Source of the DNA: an uncultured Klebsiella sp.
GTDB lineage: Bacteria; Pseudomonadota; Gammaproteobacteria; Enterobacterales; Enterobacteriaceae
Length of the DNA stretch: 6,969 nt
NCBI GenBank assembly: GCA_902490055.1
Contig: CABUCP010000171.1
Location: 1 to 6,969, forward strand
Direction: 5' to 3'
Both the position numbers and the translations under genes were made by a program. Under the pieces are notes generated by a model, which saw only the letters and a list, made by a program, of their open reading frames with translations, did no database searches and was not told the DNA's origin. Within the stretch, counting starts at the first letter, position 1, and the number at the start of each line of letters is the position of its first letter. Of the stretch, positions 6,004-6,969 are shown piece after piece.

Positions 6004-6867
6004 ATGATCCGCAGTATGACCGCCTATGCCCGGCGTGAAATCAAGGGTGACTGGGGTAGCGCCGCGTGGGAACTGCGCTCGGTAAACCAACGCTATCTGG
6101 AAACCTACTTCCGCCTGCCGGAGCAGTTCCGTAGCCTGGAGCCCGTGGTTCGCGAGCGTATTCGCTCTCGTCTGACTCGCGGGAAAATCGAATGTACCCT
6201 GCGTTTTGAACAGGATCCCAGCGCCCAGGGCGAGCTGATTCTTAATGAAAATCTGGCCCGGCAGCTGGTTAACGCCGCGAACTGGGTGAAAATGCAGAGC
6301 GATGAAGGCGAGATCAACCCGGTTGATATTCTGCGCTGGCCGGGCGTTATGGCCGCCCAGGAGCAGGACCTTGATGCCATCGCCGCTGAAATCCTCAATG
6401 CCCTGAACGGCGCGCTGGACGACTTTATCGTCGCCCGCGAAACCGAAGGCCAGGCGCTGAAAGCGCTGATCGAACAGCGACTGGAAGGCGTCAGCGCCGA
6501 AGTCAGCAAAGTCCGCGCCCATATGCCCGAAATCCTGCAGTGGCAGCGCGAGCGCCTGGTCGCCAAGCTTGAAGACGCTGAAGTACAGCTGGAAAACAAC
6601 CGCCTCGAGCAAGAACTGGTGATGATGGCGCAGCGTATCGACGTCGCCGAAGAGCTGGACCGCCTGGAAGCGCACGTCAAAGAAACGTATAACATTCTGA
6701 AGAAGAAAGAAGCCGTGGGCCGCCGCCTCGACTTTATGATGCAGGAGTTCAACCGCGAGTCGAACACCCTGGCGTCAAAATCTATCAATGCCGAAGTGAC
6801 CAATTCAGCGATTGAGCTGAAAGTCCTGATCGAGCAAATGCGCGAGCAGATTCAGAATATCGAGTAA
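6004..6867 (+). CDS. yicC: YicC/YloC-family endoribonuclease-like protein
   Basis: The 287-residue product matches E. coli YicC in length and closely in sequence. The N-terminal YicC-like domain covers about residues 1-155, starting MIRSMTAYARRE with the characteristic SVNQRYLET; the C-terminal DUF1732 domain covers about 200-287, with EELDRLEAHVKETYNILKK, GRRLDFMMQEFNRESNTL and SKSINAEVTNSAIELKVLIEQMREQIQNIE. The long charged helical stretch at about 150-225 suggests coiled-coil character. E. coli YicC has been linked to degradation of the small RNA RyhB, and the family is proposed to be endoribonucleases; that is literature knowledge, and no classical nuclease motif is obvious to me. AGGA at 5994-5997 is 6 nt before the ATG. 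It is transcribed alone, divergently from rph, with its own terminator. Confidence 0.96.
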   Translation: MIRSMTAYARREIKGDWGSAAWELRSVNQRYLETYFRLPEQFRSLEPVVRERIRSRLTRGKIECTLRFEQDPSAQGELILNENLARQLVNAANWVKMQSDEGEINPVDILRWPGVMAAQEQDLDAIAAEILNALNGALDDFIVARETEGQALKALIEQRLEGVSAEVSKVRAHMPEILQWQRERLVAKLEDAEVQLENNRLEQELVMMAQRIDVAEELDRLEAHVKETYNILKKKEAVGRRLDFMMQEFNRESNTLASKSINAEVTNSAIELKVLIEQMREQIQNIE

Positions 6868-6877
6868 TACCTTCCCC

Positions 6878-6914
6878 TGCTGGCCCACTTCGCGGGCCAG
6901 CATTATTTTTTCTT
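6878..6914 (+). terminator. Rho-independent terminator of yicC
   Basis: TGCTGGCCC (6878-6886) pairs with GGGCCAGCA (6894-6902), a 9-bp GC-rich stem with a 7-nt loop, followed by TTATTTTTTCTT (6903-6914). It starts 11 nt after the yicC stop codon. Confidence 0.92.
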
Positions 6915-6969
6915 ATCCTTTTTCGATAAACAAAATACAAATCTCCCATAATTACTGACCACATCAGCT

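Noticed and set aside
5941..6675. 244-codon open frame antisense to yicC and covering its promoter
   Set aside because: It is a shadow of yicC codon usage; the Phe/Gln/Leu-rich translation resembles no family I know.
6915..6969. Promoter or LexA-like box for the next gene
   Set aside because: The AT-rich tail has CATAAT at 6947-6952 but no adequate -35, and TACTGACCACATCAGC fits the LexA consensus CTGTN8ACAG poorly; the stretch is too short to judge.
1..6969. Mobile element, CRISPR array, tRNA/rRNA or defence island
   Set aside because: No terminal repeats, transposase, repeat-spacer pattern or RNA gene was seen; nearly all sequence is explained by conserved housekeeping genes.

Overview
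The window reads as a chromosomal housekeeping segment from an enterobacterium (Gammaproteobacteria, Enterobacterales). Gene order is radC(-) / coaBC(+) dut(+) slmA(+) / SMP-30 lactonase(+) / pyrE(-) rph(-) / yicC(+). Apart from the lactonase gene this is the E. coli order radC-dfp-dut-slmA-pyrE-rph-yicC, and the products are close to the E. coli proteins as I remember them. Small differences (a 3-residue shorter CoaBC, an intact 238-residue Rph, the extra lactonase gene) point to a relative such as the Klebsiella/Raoultella group rather than E. coli itself. That genus guess is inference.

Region by region: 1-590 is the N-terminal 196 codons of radC on the minus strand, cut by the window edge. 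591-763 is a divergent spacer with an extended -10 promoter facing coaBC. 764-3135 carries coaBC, dut (start overlapping the coaBC end by 20 nt) and slmA. The 124-nt dut-slmA gap holds a compound stem-loop of 66 nt. A 9-bp hairpin follows slmA. 3312-4328 is a Tat-signal-bearing SMP-30/gluconolactonase-family gene with its own Shine-Dalgarno. A bidirectional terminator (4333-4357) separates it from the convergent pyrE. pyrE and rph form a minus-strand operon (rph first) with a textbook UTP-sensing attenuator between them, plus a second, imperfect hairpin in the pyrE leader. 5834-6003 is a divergent promoter region for rph and yicC. yicC (6004-6867) ends in a Rho-independent terminator. The last 55 nt are AT-rich with nothing assignable.

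Functional links: dut makes dUMP for dTTP synthesis while protecting DNA from uracil. pyrE makes OMP for UMP synthesis and is controlled by UTP through coupling to rph translation. coaBC supplies 4'-phosphopantetheine for CoA. slmA couples division to the nucleoid. rph and yicC are RNA-processing proteins. The periplasmic lactonase is the only accessory-looking gene.

I see no mobile element, CRISPR array, tRNA, rRNA or defence gene, and no convincing undescribed system. The most worthwhile leads are the dut-slmA compound stem-loop, the second pyrE leader hairpin, and the Tat-exported lactonase inserted between slmA and pyrE.
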